Assembly (NCBI GenBank): GCA_937902315.1
Contig: CALGUG010000021.1
Coordinates: 1-40,898, forward strand
DNA length: 40,898 nucleotides
Reading direction: 5' to 3'
DNA from: an uncultured Chloroflexales bacterium
GTDB taxonomy: Bacteria > Chloroflexota > Chloroflexia > Chloroflexales > Chloroflexaceae
The first letter of the stretch is position 1. Each line of letters opens with the position of its first letter. Shown here in pieces: positions 15,479 to 23,584 of the stretch. Under the pieces are notes generated by a model that did no database searches, was not told the DNA's origin, and worked only from the letters and a program-made list of their open reading frames with translations. Both the position numbers and the translations under genes were made by a program.

Positions 15479-15508
15479 AGAAACAGGCACTTGCAGGTGC
15501 CTGTTTCT
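15479..15508 (-). terminator. Stem-loop after the zinc-ribbon gene
   Basis: AGAAACAGGCAC (15479-15490) pairs with GTGCCTGTTTCT (15497-15508), 12 bp with a six-base loop. It lies 14 bases beyond the stop of the minus-strand gene ending at 15523. Confidence 0.6.
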
Positions 15509-15522
15509 CTTTGTAGCATAAG

Positions 15523-16074
15523 CTAGCCCGCCGCGGCAGAGTTGGTATGACCCAATTCGAGCAGCTTGGCATGTTGATCGGGAAAAAGACGCTGAAAGAG
15601 TTGGGTTTCGAGCATGGTGTGAGCCGAAACCGAACCATACTGTTGATCAATAGCGCTACGAAAGTCTTCATTATGTTGCTGGCCCAAGCCGCTATAGACC
15701 GGATTCAAAGAGAAACTGATCGATATATCATCGTTCAAGCTGATCAAGACATCGTTCTGGCAGGAAAGACAAGAATAGTGCGACTTTAGTTGAAGGGCTG
15801 TCAGCGGCAGAGCTAGCAGCGCGCTGCAGGTGGCGCAACGTACTTCCCAATGCAAGAGCATCATACGGGCTGCTACAGCGGCGAGCAAAACATTCAAAGC
15901 CGTAGTCAGTTCGATCTCCAGACGCTCTGCGAACAGGTTGGGGTTCATGCGATAGAGCTCACAATTAGGAGAATTAGCAAGATAAAGCTCAAAAGCATCT
16001 TGTAAAACCACACTGATACCATATCGTTGAAGGGTCGAAGTATGTGCTATTCGATGATGGTGTTTATTCTTCAT
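15523..16074 (-). CDS. Stand-alone zinc-ribbon protein resembling the N-terminal region of class III adenylate cyclases
   Basis: A 183-residue protein with no catalytic domain. Residues 48-165 resemble the region (DUF5939-like, recalled from family knowledge) that precedes the cyclase domain in many Chloroflexota and actinobacterial cyclases. The shared pattern is an FAERL helix, a hydrophobic helix leading to LHWEVRC, a zinc ribbon C80-x2-C83...C102-x2-C105, the strand DDISISFSLNP, and a late FQRLF motif at about 160-164. In full cyclases the nucleotide-cyclase domain would follow; here the protein stops. The N-terminus has a run HHH at 5-7. No strong ribosome site is seen. It could be a remnant, a regulatory subunit or a signal-binding partner. 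Confidence 0.6.
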   Translation of the reverse strand: MKNKHHHRIAHTSTLQRYGISVVLQDAFELYLANSPNCELYRMNPNLFAERLEIELTTALNVLLAAVAARMMLLHWEVRCATCSALLALPLTALQLKSHYSCLSCQNDVLISLNDDISISFSLNPVYSGLGQQHNEDFRSAIDQQYGSVSAHTMLETQLFQRLFPDQHAKLLELGHTNSAAAG

Positions 16075-16161
16075 AGCCGTATCTTTTGCTAAGCCAATAA
16101 GTTGTGGTAGTTAGAACGAGCTTTTTTCAAAAATTGTTGACTCGAAAAAGAGATTTCTCAC

Positions 16162-16199
16162 AAATAAAAAACGAGGGCCGGTAGGACTACCAGCCCTCG
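16162..16199 (-). terminator. Terminator of the M50 protease gene
   Basis: Bases 16172-16184 pair with 16187-16199 (13 positions, one mismatch). On the minus strand the hairpin is followed by TTTTTTATTTG (16171 down to 16161). It stands 40 bases past the stop at 16240. Confidence 0.85.
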
Positions 16200-16239
16200 A
16201 ATCGCTGCTTCAGCTTAAAATGCCGTTGATGATGCGGCT

Positions 16240-17337
16240 TTAGAGCTCTACAATCGTGAGAGGAACGGGGATAAAGACCAAAACAAAGATGACCAGACCT
16301 GCTATAGCGATCATGCGCTGTTTGGGGTTGAGTGGCGATAGCTCATTTAGAAGAGGGGCGCGGGTTTGACCGATGAAGAAGGTCAGCACCGCCCAGACCC
16401 ACCAGCCCTCCCAGAGGAAGCCCATCGCGGCCAGAATAAAAGGAATGACCATGCTGACATAGCCAGCGATCTTGCGACCGACCAAGGCGTAGAGAATGTG
16501 GCCACCGTCAAGCTGTCCAGCCGGAATCAGATTCAGGCTGGTCACCAAAAGGCCCGCCCAACCAGCCCAAGCCACCGGGTGAATCCAGACATCGACACCA
16601 TCGCCGGGCAAAAAACGCCCAAAAACCGCAAACTTCATCAAGGAGTAGATGATCGAGTTGCCTTCGAGCATAAAGGCATCGATATCGCTGGGCGGAAACG
16701 GAGCAAGCGACGAGAGAGAGAGCCCGATCCAGAGCACAGGGATGGCTACAACTAAACCAGCCAGCGGGCCAGCGATCGCGATCGTAAGCATTTGGGCACG
16801 GTTTTTGGGCGGCTCTTTCATCTGAATCACCGCGCCCATAGTGCCGATCGGCCCCAAAGGAAAGGGGATAAAGAAGGGAAAGCTGGCTTTGACGCCCAAG
16901 CGGCGCGAAGCGAAGTAGTGGCCCAGCTCATGTGCCCCTAAGATGCCCAAGAGCGAAGCTGCATAAGCGATACCAGTGAGCAGATTCTCTTCGGCGATCA
17001 GGTAGCCAACAAAAATAGTCGATAACAGAGTCAGGCCAAACAGCAGCAGCGCCAGCCAGAGGCGCGACTCGGCCGGTTTGATCAAGCCGGGCATCGCGAT
17101 CAGGCAAGCCCCTAGCTCATCTTCTTCTAAAAAAGCGGTGTAGTTCAGCGACTTGAAAAGCGGAGCAACCTGTTCGTAGGCTTGGTCGGGATCGGTCAGC
17201 AAACGGCCGCGTAGGCGCAATACTGGGACAGGAGGCCGCTTCTGCACATCGAAAGTTTCGACATGCATCACCCGTTCGGCATATTCGCGTAGATCGGCTA
17301 TATCGTTGAGTGGTAAAGAAAGCTCTTGTTGGGTCAT
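16240..17337 (-). CDS. Site-2-protease-like M50 membrane metalloprotease
   Basis: A 365-residue intramembrane protease candidate. The zinc site HELGH is at residues 136-140 inside a membrane helix, and the third ligand motif LDGGH is at 276-280 (NLIPAGQLDGGHILYAL). A soluble N-terminal region (about 1-88) precedes the membrane core, and the sequence FPFFIPFPLGPIGTMGAVIQM after the active site resembles the EGY family of plants, cyanobacteria and Chloroflexota. Such proteases cleave membrane-bound regulators or take part in membrane-protein maturation; the target is unknown. ATG at 17337 lacks a clear ribosome site. Monocistronic by its terminator. Confidence 0.88.
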   Translation of the reverse strand: MTQQELSLPLNDIADLREYAERVMHVETFDVQKRPPVPVLRLRGRLLTDPDQAYEQVAPLFKSLNYTAFLEEDELGACLIAMPGLIKPAESRLWLALLLFGLTLLSTIFVGYLIAEENLLTGIAYAASLLGILGAHELGHYFASRRLGVKASFPFFIPFPLGPIGTMGAVIQMKEPPKNRAQMLTIAIAGPLAGLVVAIPVLWIGLSLSSLAPFPPSDIDAFMLEGNSIIYSLMKFAVFGRFLPGDGVDVWIHPVAWAGWAGLLVTSLNLIPAGQLDGGHILYALVGRKIAGYVSMVIPFILAAMGFLWEGWWVWAVLTFFIGQTRAPLLNELSPLNPKQRMIAIAGLVIFVLVFIPVPLTIVEL

Positions 17338-17346
17338 AGGCTTGGT

Positions 17347-17386
17347 ACGTGAACGCTAAAGCAAGATCCTTGATAGCGTTTCACGT
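17347..17386. promoter_or_regulatory. Inverted repeat in the leader of the M50 gene
   Basis: ACGTGAACGCTA (17347-17358) and TAGCGTTTCACGT (17374-17386) are complementary except for one bulged T, with a 15-base gap. It ends ten bases from the M50 ATG, so it could be an operator or translation-blocking hairpin. The rest of 17387-17622 shows nothing recognisable. Confidence 0.45.
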
Positions 17387-17622
17387 TTTACAATCTTGTC
17401 GGCAACACAGTTGCATTTTGGGCTACAAGCAACAACATTCGTGGGGATAAACGTACAATCTGGGAGGAGAGCAATTTCTAAACGAGTTCTTCGCCACGAA
17501 ATCCCGGTGGATCACACTCAAAACAAAAGTGGCTTTGGTGCGCGGCATTGCGGGTTCACAAACGGACTTCAACAACCTGCACACCCATTCGCCAAATCCG
17601 GTCTACAGTTACGAATAATCTA

Positions 17623-17668
17623 GATAAAAAAGATCTCGAAGCGCATCAGCGTGAGATCTTCGAGATCC
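17623..17668 (-). terminator. Terminator of the glcD-glcE-winged-helix run
   Basis: GATCTCGAAG (17633-17642) pairs with CTTCGAGATC (17659-17668). On the minus strand the second arm is followed by TTTTTT (17632 down to 17627). It lies 30 bases beyond the winged-helix stop. Confidence 0.75.
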
Positions 17669-17698
17669 TCGCCCACTAAAGCGTGGAGTTATGTAATC

Positions 17699-17917
17699 TT
17701 AGGCCTCGGAAGAGGTCTCGCTCACATAGTAGGACCAGTCGTGTGCGCCGCGCGAAAGCAGCTTCCAACGCCGTTGGACTCTACCCGCTTGGCGGAGTCG
17801 TTCGAGAGCTTGGGCGACCTCCGCGCGCGGCGCGCCCACATTTTTTGCCACATGCTCTACGATACCGCCAGACTGCTTTACAGAGGCGTATACTTTTTCG
17901 TCAAACTCCTCAGTCAT
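17699..17917 (-). CDS. Small winged-helix-like protein
   Basis: A 72-residue protein, starting MTEEFDEKVYASVKQSGG. It shows the pattern of a minimal winged helix: helix 1 (FDEKVYASVKQSG), helix 2 (GIVEHVAKNVG), recognition helix (APRAEVAQALERLRQAG) and a basic wing (RVQRRWKLLSRG). This resembles small DNA-binding modules that read phosphorylation or redox states, but no specific family is recognised. The ATG at 17917 is preceded by agagag; a longer start at 18016 is possible. It is followed by a true terminator, which supports it being transcribed with glcE 147 bases upstream. Confidence 0.6.
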   Translation of the reverse strand: MTEEFDEKVYASVKQSGGIVEHVAKNVGAPRAEVAQALERLRQAGRVQRRWKLLSRGAHDWSYYVSETSSEA

Positions 17918-18064
17918 CTCTCTACCATCACTCTTATAACATTCGCCAGAATCAAATATCGGCGCTCTAGGATTACAAATTTCACAGGGGCACGACGCAC
18001 GCCATTGTGCGTTCAATGCCCTAGTGTCATAGTACCAGATAATATCAAAAATGGGGAGACCAAT

Positions 18065-19336
18065 TTAGAGCAAATATCGCCCCGGATTGATCAGATCGTT
18101 AGGATTCCACTGCGCTTTTAAGTTGCGCATCAAGCCGATCGTCTCGGGCTGCTTGCCCCAGATATCGAGCTGAGGGCGCAGAGTGGGGGCAGCATCCTCT
18201 ACCACCAAATAGGCGTTGGCCGGTAAAGCTACACGTGCCTTCGTTAGGGCCGCAACAACTTCATCGGGCTGATCGGGCGTCTGCCAGCGGGCGTAAGCCA
18301 GGCCAACCCCACCATAGAGGGTGATCGCCGTAGGCCAACCGCGCTCCGCCGCTGGAGCTTCGAGGATCTGAGCCAATTGGGCCAACTGTTTGGGCTGGGC
18401 ACCAGCGCGTAATAGCAGTTCGCTTTGGCCGCCAGCCGCGATCTGGGCAAGGGCTTGCCAGAGCTGGCTATCGGCTTGATCGTCGAAGACTGTCGCTTTG
18501 CGGCTGTTCAGTTTCGCGCAGCGCTCTAGAGCGGTGGAGACCTGACGCTCGACCGCAGCTTCGATACCTGCGTAACGCGCGATCACGAGATAGTCGATCG
18601 GGCTAGCGAGCAGACCCTGTAGCTCGCCGAAGGCTTGAGCTTGCACGTAGTTCAGCGCCAAGATGCTGACTGGACCGATTGGGTTGGCGCGCAACTGCTC
18701 GATCGCTTGCAAGGCTTCGCTGGCGTTGGCAACGGGCAACGCCACGCTGCGATGGGCTTGCAAAGGCGAGGCTACTTTGAAGGTCACTTCGCTGATAATG
18801 CCGAGCGTGCCCAGCGCGCCCAAATGCAGCTTGTGCGAATCGTAGCCCGCTACATTCTTCACCACTTTGCTGCCGCTCTTCACGATACGCCCATCACCCA
18901 GCACCACCCGCATGCCCAAAGTCCAATCGCGGGGCGGGCCATAGCCGAGTCGCAAGGGGCCTGCCGCAAGCGTAGCCAATAGGCCGCCGATGGTGGCATC
19001 GCCACTCACAGGCGGGTCCCAAGGCAAGGTTTGGCCGTGCTGAGCGAGAGCTGCCTGTAGCGTCGCTAAGCTGATACCAGCCTCGACCGTCACCACCAAG
19101 TCGGCAGGGTTATGCTCGATGATCCGATTGAGGCCCTTCAGATCGAGCGCGATATCGTAGCGCGCAGGAGCCGCGCCAATATGTTGGCGCGTGCCACTGC
19201 CCCACGGCACAATCACAGCCCGCTCGCTATTGGCCTGGCGTACCTGCTCGGCCAAGGCATCGATCGAAGATGGTTGAAGAACGGTGGAAGGCTTTAGGTT
19301 ATAGAGAGAATAATCAGTCATATCAATAGATAACAT
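18065..19336 (-). CDS. glcE: Glycolate oxidase FAD-binding subunit GlcE-like
   Basis: A 423-residue FAD-linked oxidase of the GlcE type. The FAD-binding PCMH domain occupies about residues 15-190: VPWGSGTRQHIG, then WDPPVSGDATIGGLLATL and the cofactor-embracing loop VVKNVAGYDSHKLHLGALGTLG. The C-terminal part ends in WNPNDLINPGRYLL, the usual family tail. GlcE works with GlcD and the iron-sulfur subunit GlcF to oxidise glycolate to glyoxylate. GlcD lies 5 kb upstream on the same strand with three genes between; GlcF is not in the window. ATG at 19336, alternative at 19321. It begins 21 bases after the glycosyltransferase. Confidence 0.85.
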   Translation of the reverse strand: MLSIDMTDYSLYNLKPSTVLQPSSIDALAEQVRQANSERAVIVPWGSGTRQHIGAAPARYDIALDLKGLNRIIEHNPADLVVTVEAGISLATLQAALAQHGQTLPWDPPVSGDATIGGLLATLAAGPLRLGYGPPRDWTLGMRVVLGDGRIVKSGSKVVKNVAGYDSHKLHLGALGTLGIISEVTFKVASPLQAHRSVALPVANASEALQAIEQLRANPIGPVSILALNYVQAQAFGELQGLLASPIDYLVIARYAGIEAAVERQVSTALERCAKLNSRKATVFDDQADSQLWQALAQIAAGGQSELLLRAGAQPKQLAQLAQILEAPAAERGWPTAITLYGGVGLAYARWQTPDQPDEVVAALTKARVALPANAYLVVEDAAPTLRPQLDIWGKQPETIGLMRNLKAQWNPNDLINPGRYLL

Positions 19337-19357
19337 TCCAGCTTTCAGAGCAGAGCA

Positions 19358-22300
19358 TCACTCTGAGGCTTCTATTCTAATCTCACTAAAGGGCAGCGCC
19401 TTTTCACCATTCGTCAAAGGCAACCACAAACCAGATTGTTGCTGGCGCAGACCCACCCGCAACTGATAGCTGCCAGCGGGTAACTGATCGCTGGGAATGA
19501 CTTGAAAGGCGATATCGTTAACGTATTGAGTATACCATTCTTCCGGTGGGTCGCCGCCACAGTAGGGCATAGCTTCGCCAACCGTTTGCCCGTTCTGATC
19601 AACGATCTCGACCACAACTTGATAACCCGGCTCGATCGCGGCGGCGGCCTGCCAATAGAACGAGATCACAGCGGCTTGACCCGGCTTCAGGCTATGCTTG
19701 TCGAGGTCGTAGCCGCGCAGTTGAATGCCCTCTTGCCACTGGCCCTCAAGCTGATATTGAGGCACGATCTCGTTGGTCAGCAAGCGCGAGGTGGGAAAGT
19801 TGGTGATCGGCTGATTCTCGAAGGCTGTCACAAAATCGTCGAGATCAAAACGGAGCGGCTGCTCTTGAAGCGGCTCACGACTATAGATATCGATCATGCG
19901 TACACCTTCGACCATTACCATGCCATAGAGATGGTAGTCGCGCAGCACCGTATCGATCGGGATCTTGACCGGATTACGGGGCAGTCGATCGACAAAGTAG
20001 TAGGCAGGTCGATCATAACAGCGGAAGGTATCGCGGGTATACCAGCCAACAAGCTGCTTCATGCCGTTACTTTCGAAATCGCCCTGCAACTGGCCGGTCT
20101 CATACAGCGAGCCGATCACCTTCCAACCAGAACGATTGGGGAAGGCGAAGCTACCACCAGCCGGGCGTTTATCACCATAGAAGGCGGTATAGACCGCAGG
20201 ACGCAGGCTGGGATAAAGCGAGACATACTGCGGCAAGGGTCGCACAAACAGCAGATTGATGTAAGGCATAGCCAGCAGAATCACCAGCATATGGGCGGTG
20301 ATCACTGGCACGCGCAGCCAAAGAATGCGCCGCATCCAGATAAGAGCGCTCACCAAGGAGTAACCGATCAGCATGGCAGCGGGCACATGGATGTTGTAGA
20401 AGTGCGTATCGGGCTTGGCAATGATAAAGGCTTCGCCAACAAAAGGTGGTATAAACCAGAGCAGCAAAAAGCGCAGCATAAGCGGCGAGTGCTTCGATAG
20501 AAGCAGGCCCAGCAAGGGTAGGCCCAAAAAGAGCCCAGCCGCACTACCTCCGCCTGGCAAAAGCAGCAGGTTAGGATCGAAGAGCAAACAGGCGGCGCCG
20601 ACACCCGCCATGCCTGCCAGTAGGTAGCCAAGCGCTTGCGGGCGCACAAAACGCACACACGCGATCACCAAAGCAAACAGCAGAACGCTTGCGTACCAAT
20701 AGAGCTGATAGCTGGTGTTGTAAAAGCTGAAGCTACCGGCATAGGTCAGCAGGTTGTTAAAAGGCGGACCGCCCGTCGATTCGACGAAGGCGGGCTGCTC
20801 AGAGAGTCGCCGTCCAAGGTAAGAGGTGGTGCGCTCAAAGCGCTCGCTAAAGAAGAACGGCCCATAAAAGCTCAGCAAGACGGCGAAGCCCAACACAACC
20901 GGAGGCCAGAGATACTGCAGCCAGACCCGCAGCGGCCAACGCTGTCGCCAACAGCCCGCCAGAGCAATGCCTGCCACGATCGGCAGAATAAAAATACCGT
21001 CATAATGGGCAAACATGCTCATTGCGGCGAAGAGGGCAGCCGCCAGCAGATAGCGGATCGAAGGCGAAGCGGAATAGAAGCGCCAAGCGCTGCCGATGGC
21101 CGTGATGCCCATTAATATCACAAGGCTTTGATACTGCACGATGCGACTAAAGGCGATCAGGTAGCCGTCGAGCGCCAGCACCCCAGATACCAACAGCGCG
21201 ATTAAGAGGCCGAGCCGCCCTGGGAAGAAGATGGAACAGAGCACGAAGCTGCCAAATACGATCGTGATCCCTGCAACGGCGAAGGGCAGGCGCGAAAGTA
21301 GCTCGTTGGTTTGACCCAACACCAGCATGGGGCCAGCGGGCAGCAGTATCTCGGTCGGGCCCTTACGGTGAAGCCAGACCACCTGTTCATGGCCATGGAG
21401 CATACCAGCCGCCAAATAGATCGGTCTGATCTCGTCGGCCTGGAATTCGGGAATGCCGAGATTGAGCAAGCGCGGATAGCCTGCCATCACCAAGATAAAG
21501 ATCAGCGGCAGTTGGGCGAGTAGCTGTTGGGAAGTCGGCAATCTCAAACGCAGAGGATGAGCGTTCCAGAACTGCCACGAGAGGGCACAGGCCAACACAA
21601 GGCAGAGGCCGTTCACTATCAGAATCGGGGCCGCAGTTAACGGACCTGGCAAGGCTTGCAGAGCAAACAAGAGCATTTGCTGGAACACCAAGCCGCCCGA
21701 CACGCTCAAAACGAGTCGAATGAGCGGATGGCTCTCGGTGCGAAACCAGCGCAAAGCCAGCATAACCCCCGGCAAGGTCAGCAGCACCAAGACCGCTATA
21801 CCTCGTACATCGAGTGGAAGCGGTGAGAAGATCAGAGCGTGTAGCAATCCGATCAAAGGCACTATCAGCCAAGCAGGATGCAGTGTTACGACTGTTGAAG
21901 GGCTAATCGAAGCGCGAGCGAGACTAGCGCCCAACAAAAACACGAGGCTCAACAGCAGCAGTTGCCAGAAGGGAGGCGTCGGAAAAGCCAAATAAAAGGT
22001 ATAGGGATCGAAGCTGGCCCACCATAAGATCACGCCGCCGAACAGCGTAAGCGTAATGCAGATCCAAAGCGGCACACTAGGCCTACGGCGCGTCAGGCTG
22101 CGATAAATGATCGCCAAACCATACAAAACCAGCCCAGCGATCCACACGAAACAGATTGCGACCTTGAGCGGAGCCTGCCAACTAAGCCAACCATCGTTCA
22201 AAGGCGCAACCTGAACCCATTCGAGCGCAGCAGCACCTAACACGCGATAAGGGTCTTGATAGGCTGGGCTGCTCAGATCGAGCGGGATCGCGCCATCGTG

Positions 22301-22732
22301 GGCGGGAGGCGGCAGAAGGATATGATAGGTGCGCCAGCCACCTTCGACGGCAAAGCGCCCGAGCGTGCGGCCGTTAGTGCTGAGCGTCAATTCGTTCTCT
22401 GGACTTTGGCGCGCCCCATCGCCCAACATGCGCAGTTTTAAGCGCTGGCCGGTCGCCCCAAACAGGGTGATTTGGCTATTGGGGCTGCTCCAGCGAAAAC
22501 GAACATCTCCATCGCGCTCAACTCCCCAAAAGCCAACCACAAACTGTTCAGCTCGCTCACTTCCCAGATCGAGCCGCCAAGCTGGAGCGTTACGCAAAGC
22601 AAACGCCAACAGAACCGCCGTAGCGATCAAAATGATAACGAGATACAAGGGCGCTATTCGTTTTGGGGAAAGCAGAGTGCGTGAGGCAGTTGGCGTCGTA
22701 TCCATCATGGTTTCAGGTATCTGGCGAAGCAT
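19358..22732 (-). CDS. Very large membrane glycosyltransferase (PMT/ArnT-like, GT-C fold)
   Basis: A 1124-residue multi-pass membrane protein. A membrane helix near residues 28-46 is followed by an outer beta-rich domain (about 55-180). Two blocks of hydrophobic helices then flank a loop with PEFQADEIRPIYLAAGML at about 425-442, the acidic motif typical of GT-C dolichol- or polyprenyl-phosphate-sugar transferases. The last 250 residues are soluble, ending in a beta-sandwich-like region (QLEGQWQEGIQLRGYDLDKHSLKPGQ). It probably glycosylates a cell-surface polymer or protein from a lipid-linked sugar. Start uncertain: ATG at 22732 or the ATG pair at 22708/22705; no good ribosome site for either. 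Confidence 0.75.
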   Translation of the reverse strand: MLRQIPETMMDTTPTASRTLLSPKRIAPLYLVIILIATAVLLAFALRNAPAWRLDLGSERAEQFVVGFWGVERDGDVRFRWSSPNSQITLFGATGQRLKLRMLGDGARQSPENELTLSTNGRTLGRFAVEGGWRTYHILLPPPAHDGAIPLDLSSPAYQDPYRVLGAAALEWVQVAPLNDGWLSWQAPLKVAICFVWIAGLVLYGLAIIYRSLTRRRPSVPLWICITLTLFGGVILWWASFDPYTFYLAFPTPPFWQLLLLSLVFLLGASLARASISPSTVVTLHPAWLIVPLIGLLHALIFSPLPLDVRGIAVLVLLTLPGVMLALRWFRTESHPLIRLVLSVSGGLVFQQMLLFALQALPGPLTAAPILIVNGLCLVLACALSWQFWNAHPLRLRLPTSQQLLAQLPLIFILVMAGYPRLLNLGIPEFQADEIRPIYLAAGMLHGHEQVVWLHRKGPTEILLPAGPMLVLGQTNELLSRLPFAVAGITIVFGSFVLCSIFFPGRLGLLIALLVSGVLALDGYLIAFSRIVQYQSLVILMGITAIGSAWRFYSASPSIRYLLAAALFAAMSMFAHYDGIFILPIVAGIALAGCWRQRWPLRVWLQYLWPPVVLGFAVLLSFYGPFFFSERFERTTSYLGRRLSEQPAFVESTGGPPFNNLLTYAGSFSFYNTSYQLYWYASVLLFALVIACVRFVRPQALGYLLAGMAGVGAACLLFDPNLLLLPGGGSAAGLFLGLPLLGLLLSKHSPLMLRFLLLWFIPPFVGEAFIIAKPDTHFYNIHVPAAMLIGYSLVSALIWMRRILWLRVPVITAHMLVILLAMPYINLLFVRPLPQYVSLYPSLRPAVYTAFYGDKRPAGGSFAFPNRSGWKVIGSLYETGQLQGDFESNGMKQLVGWYTRDTFRCYDRPAYYFVDRLPRNPVKIPIDTVLRDYHLYGMVMVEGVRMIDIYSREPLQEQPLRFDLDDFVTAFENQPITNFPTSRLLTNEIVPQYQLEGQWQEGIQLRGYDLDKHSLKPGQAAVISFYWQAAAAIEPGYQVVVEIVDQNGQTVGEAMPYCGGDPPEEWYTQYVNDIAFQVIPSDQLPAGSYQLRVGLRQQQSGLWLPLTNGEKALPFSEIRIEASE

Positions 22733-22771
22733 GCGAGCGAAAGAGGATACGGAGCAACAAGTGCAAACATA

Positions 22772-23578
22772 CTACGAGCCGTTTCTCGTTTGGCGTTGGC
22801 GCACCACTTCGTACATCAAGAGCGCCGCAGAGGTAGCCGCATTGAGCGAATTGACCGCCCCAACCATGGGGATGCGCACGGAGACATCGGCCTGTTCAAG
22901 CCAAAACGGCGAGAGCCCTTCGTTTTCGGTTCCGACCAAAATCGCGATCGGCCCGCCGAGATCGGCCTCGTAGTGGCTTTGGGTCGCTTGGGGCGTGGTC
23001 GCCACGATGCGAATCCCGTGGCGGCGCAACCACTGATAGGTCGCCTCGTTGCTGGCTTCAGCAACTGGCACCTGAAAGACCGCACCTTTACTGGCTTGAA
23101 TAATGTTTGGGTTGCCCCAATCAGTGCGGGGCGCGCACGAAACCAAAGCATCGACGCCAGCTGCATCGGCGGTGCGCAGCATTGCACCGAGATTGCCCGG
23201 CTTCTCAATCGCTTCGGCCACTACCACAAAGGGCTGACGCGGCAGCTTAATCGCTTCCAACCGCATGCCCGGCAGCGGAAAGGTCGCCAGCCAGCCATCA
23301 GGCCCTTCGCGGTAGGCCATCTTTTCAAACACTGGCCTGCTCACCTCGATCAACTGCGCGCCAACAGCCTCGATCTGATCGATCAAGGCCCGCTCGCTCG
23401 GGTCACGAAAGAGCTCTGGGCAGTAGAAGAGCGTCACGGGCCGCGCCCCAGAGGCAACAGCCAAACTAAGCGCGTCGCGCCCTTCCACCCGAGTCAGGCC
23501 TGCGGCGAGCCGATCACGTCGATCGCGCAGAGCGATCACCGCTTTAATACGAGGATTTTGCAGACTTGTTATCAACAT
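22772..23578 (-). CDS. SpoU/TrmH-family RNA 2'-O-methyltransferase
   Basis: A 268-residue SPOUT methyltransferase that transfers methyl from SAM to a ribose of rRNA or tRNA. A substrate-binding N-terminal domain (about 1-105) is followed by the knotted catalytic domain. Motif 1 is EKPGNLGAMLRTADAAG (residues 125-141, with N129 and R135), motif 2 ILVGTENEGLS (about 213-223), and motif 3 IPMVGAVNSLNAATSAALL (236-254). The exact target nucleotide cannot be deduced. It begins six bases after the upstream epimerase gene, so co-translation is likely. Confidence 0.9.
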   Translation of the reverse strand: MLITSLQNPRIKAVIALRDRRDRLAAGLTRVEGRDALSLAVASGARPVTLFYCPELFRDPSERALIDQIEAVGAQLIEVSRPVFEKMAYREGPDGWLATFPLPGMRLEAIKLPRQPFVVVAEAIEKPGNLGAMLRTADAAGVDALVSCAPRTDWGNPNIIQASKGAVFQVPVAEASNEATYQWLRRHGIRIVATTPQATQSHYEADLGGPIAILVGTENEGLSPFWLEQADVSVRIPMVGAVNSLNAATSAALLMYEVVRQRQTRNGS

Positions 23579-23584
23579 ACGAAC

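Noticed and set aside
17396..17623. 75-codon plus-strand frame
   Set aside because: No ribosome site, no family pattern, and it runs up to a minus-strand terminator.
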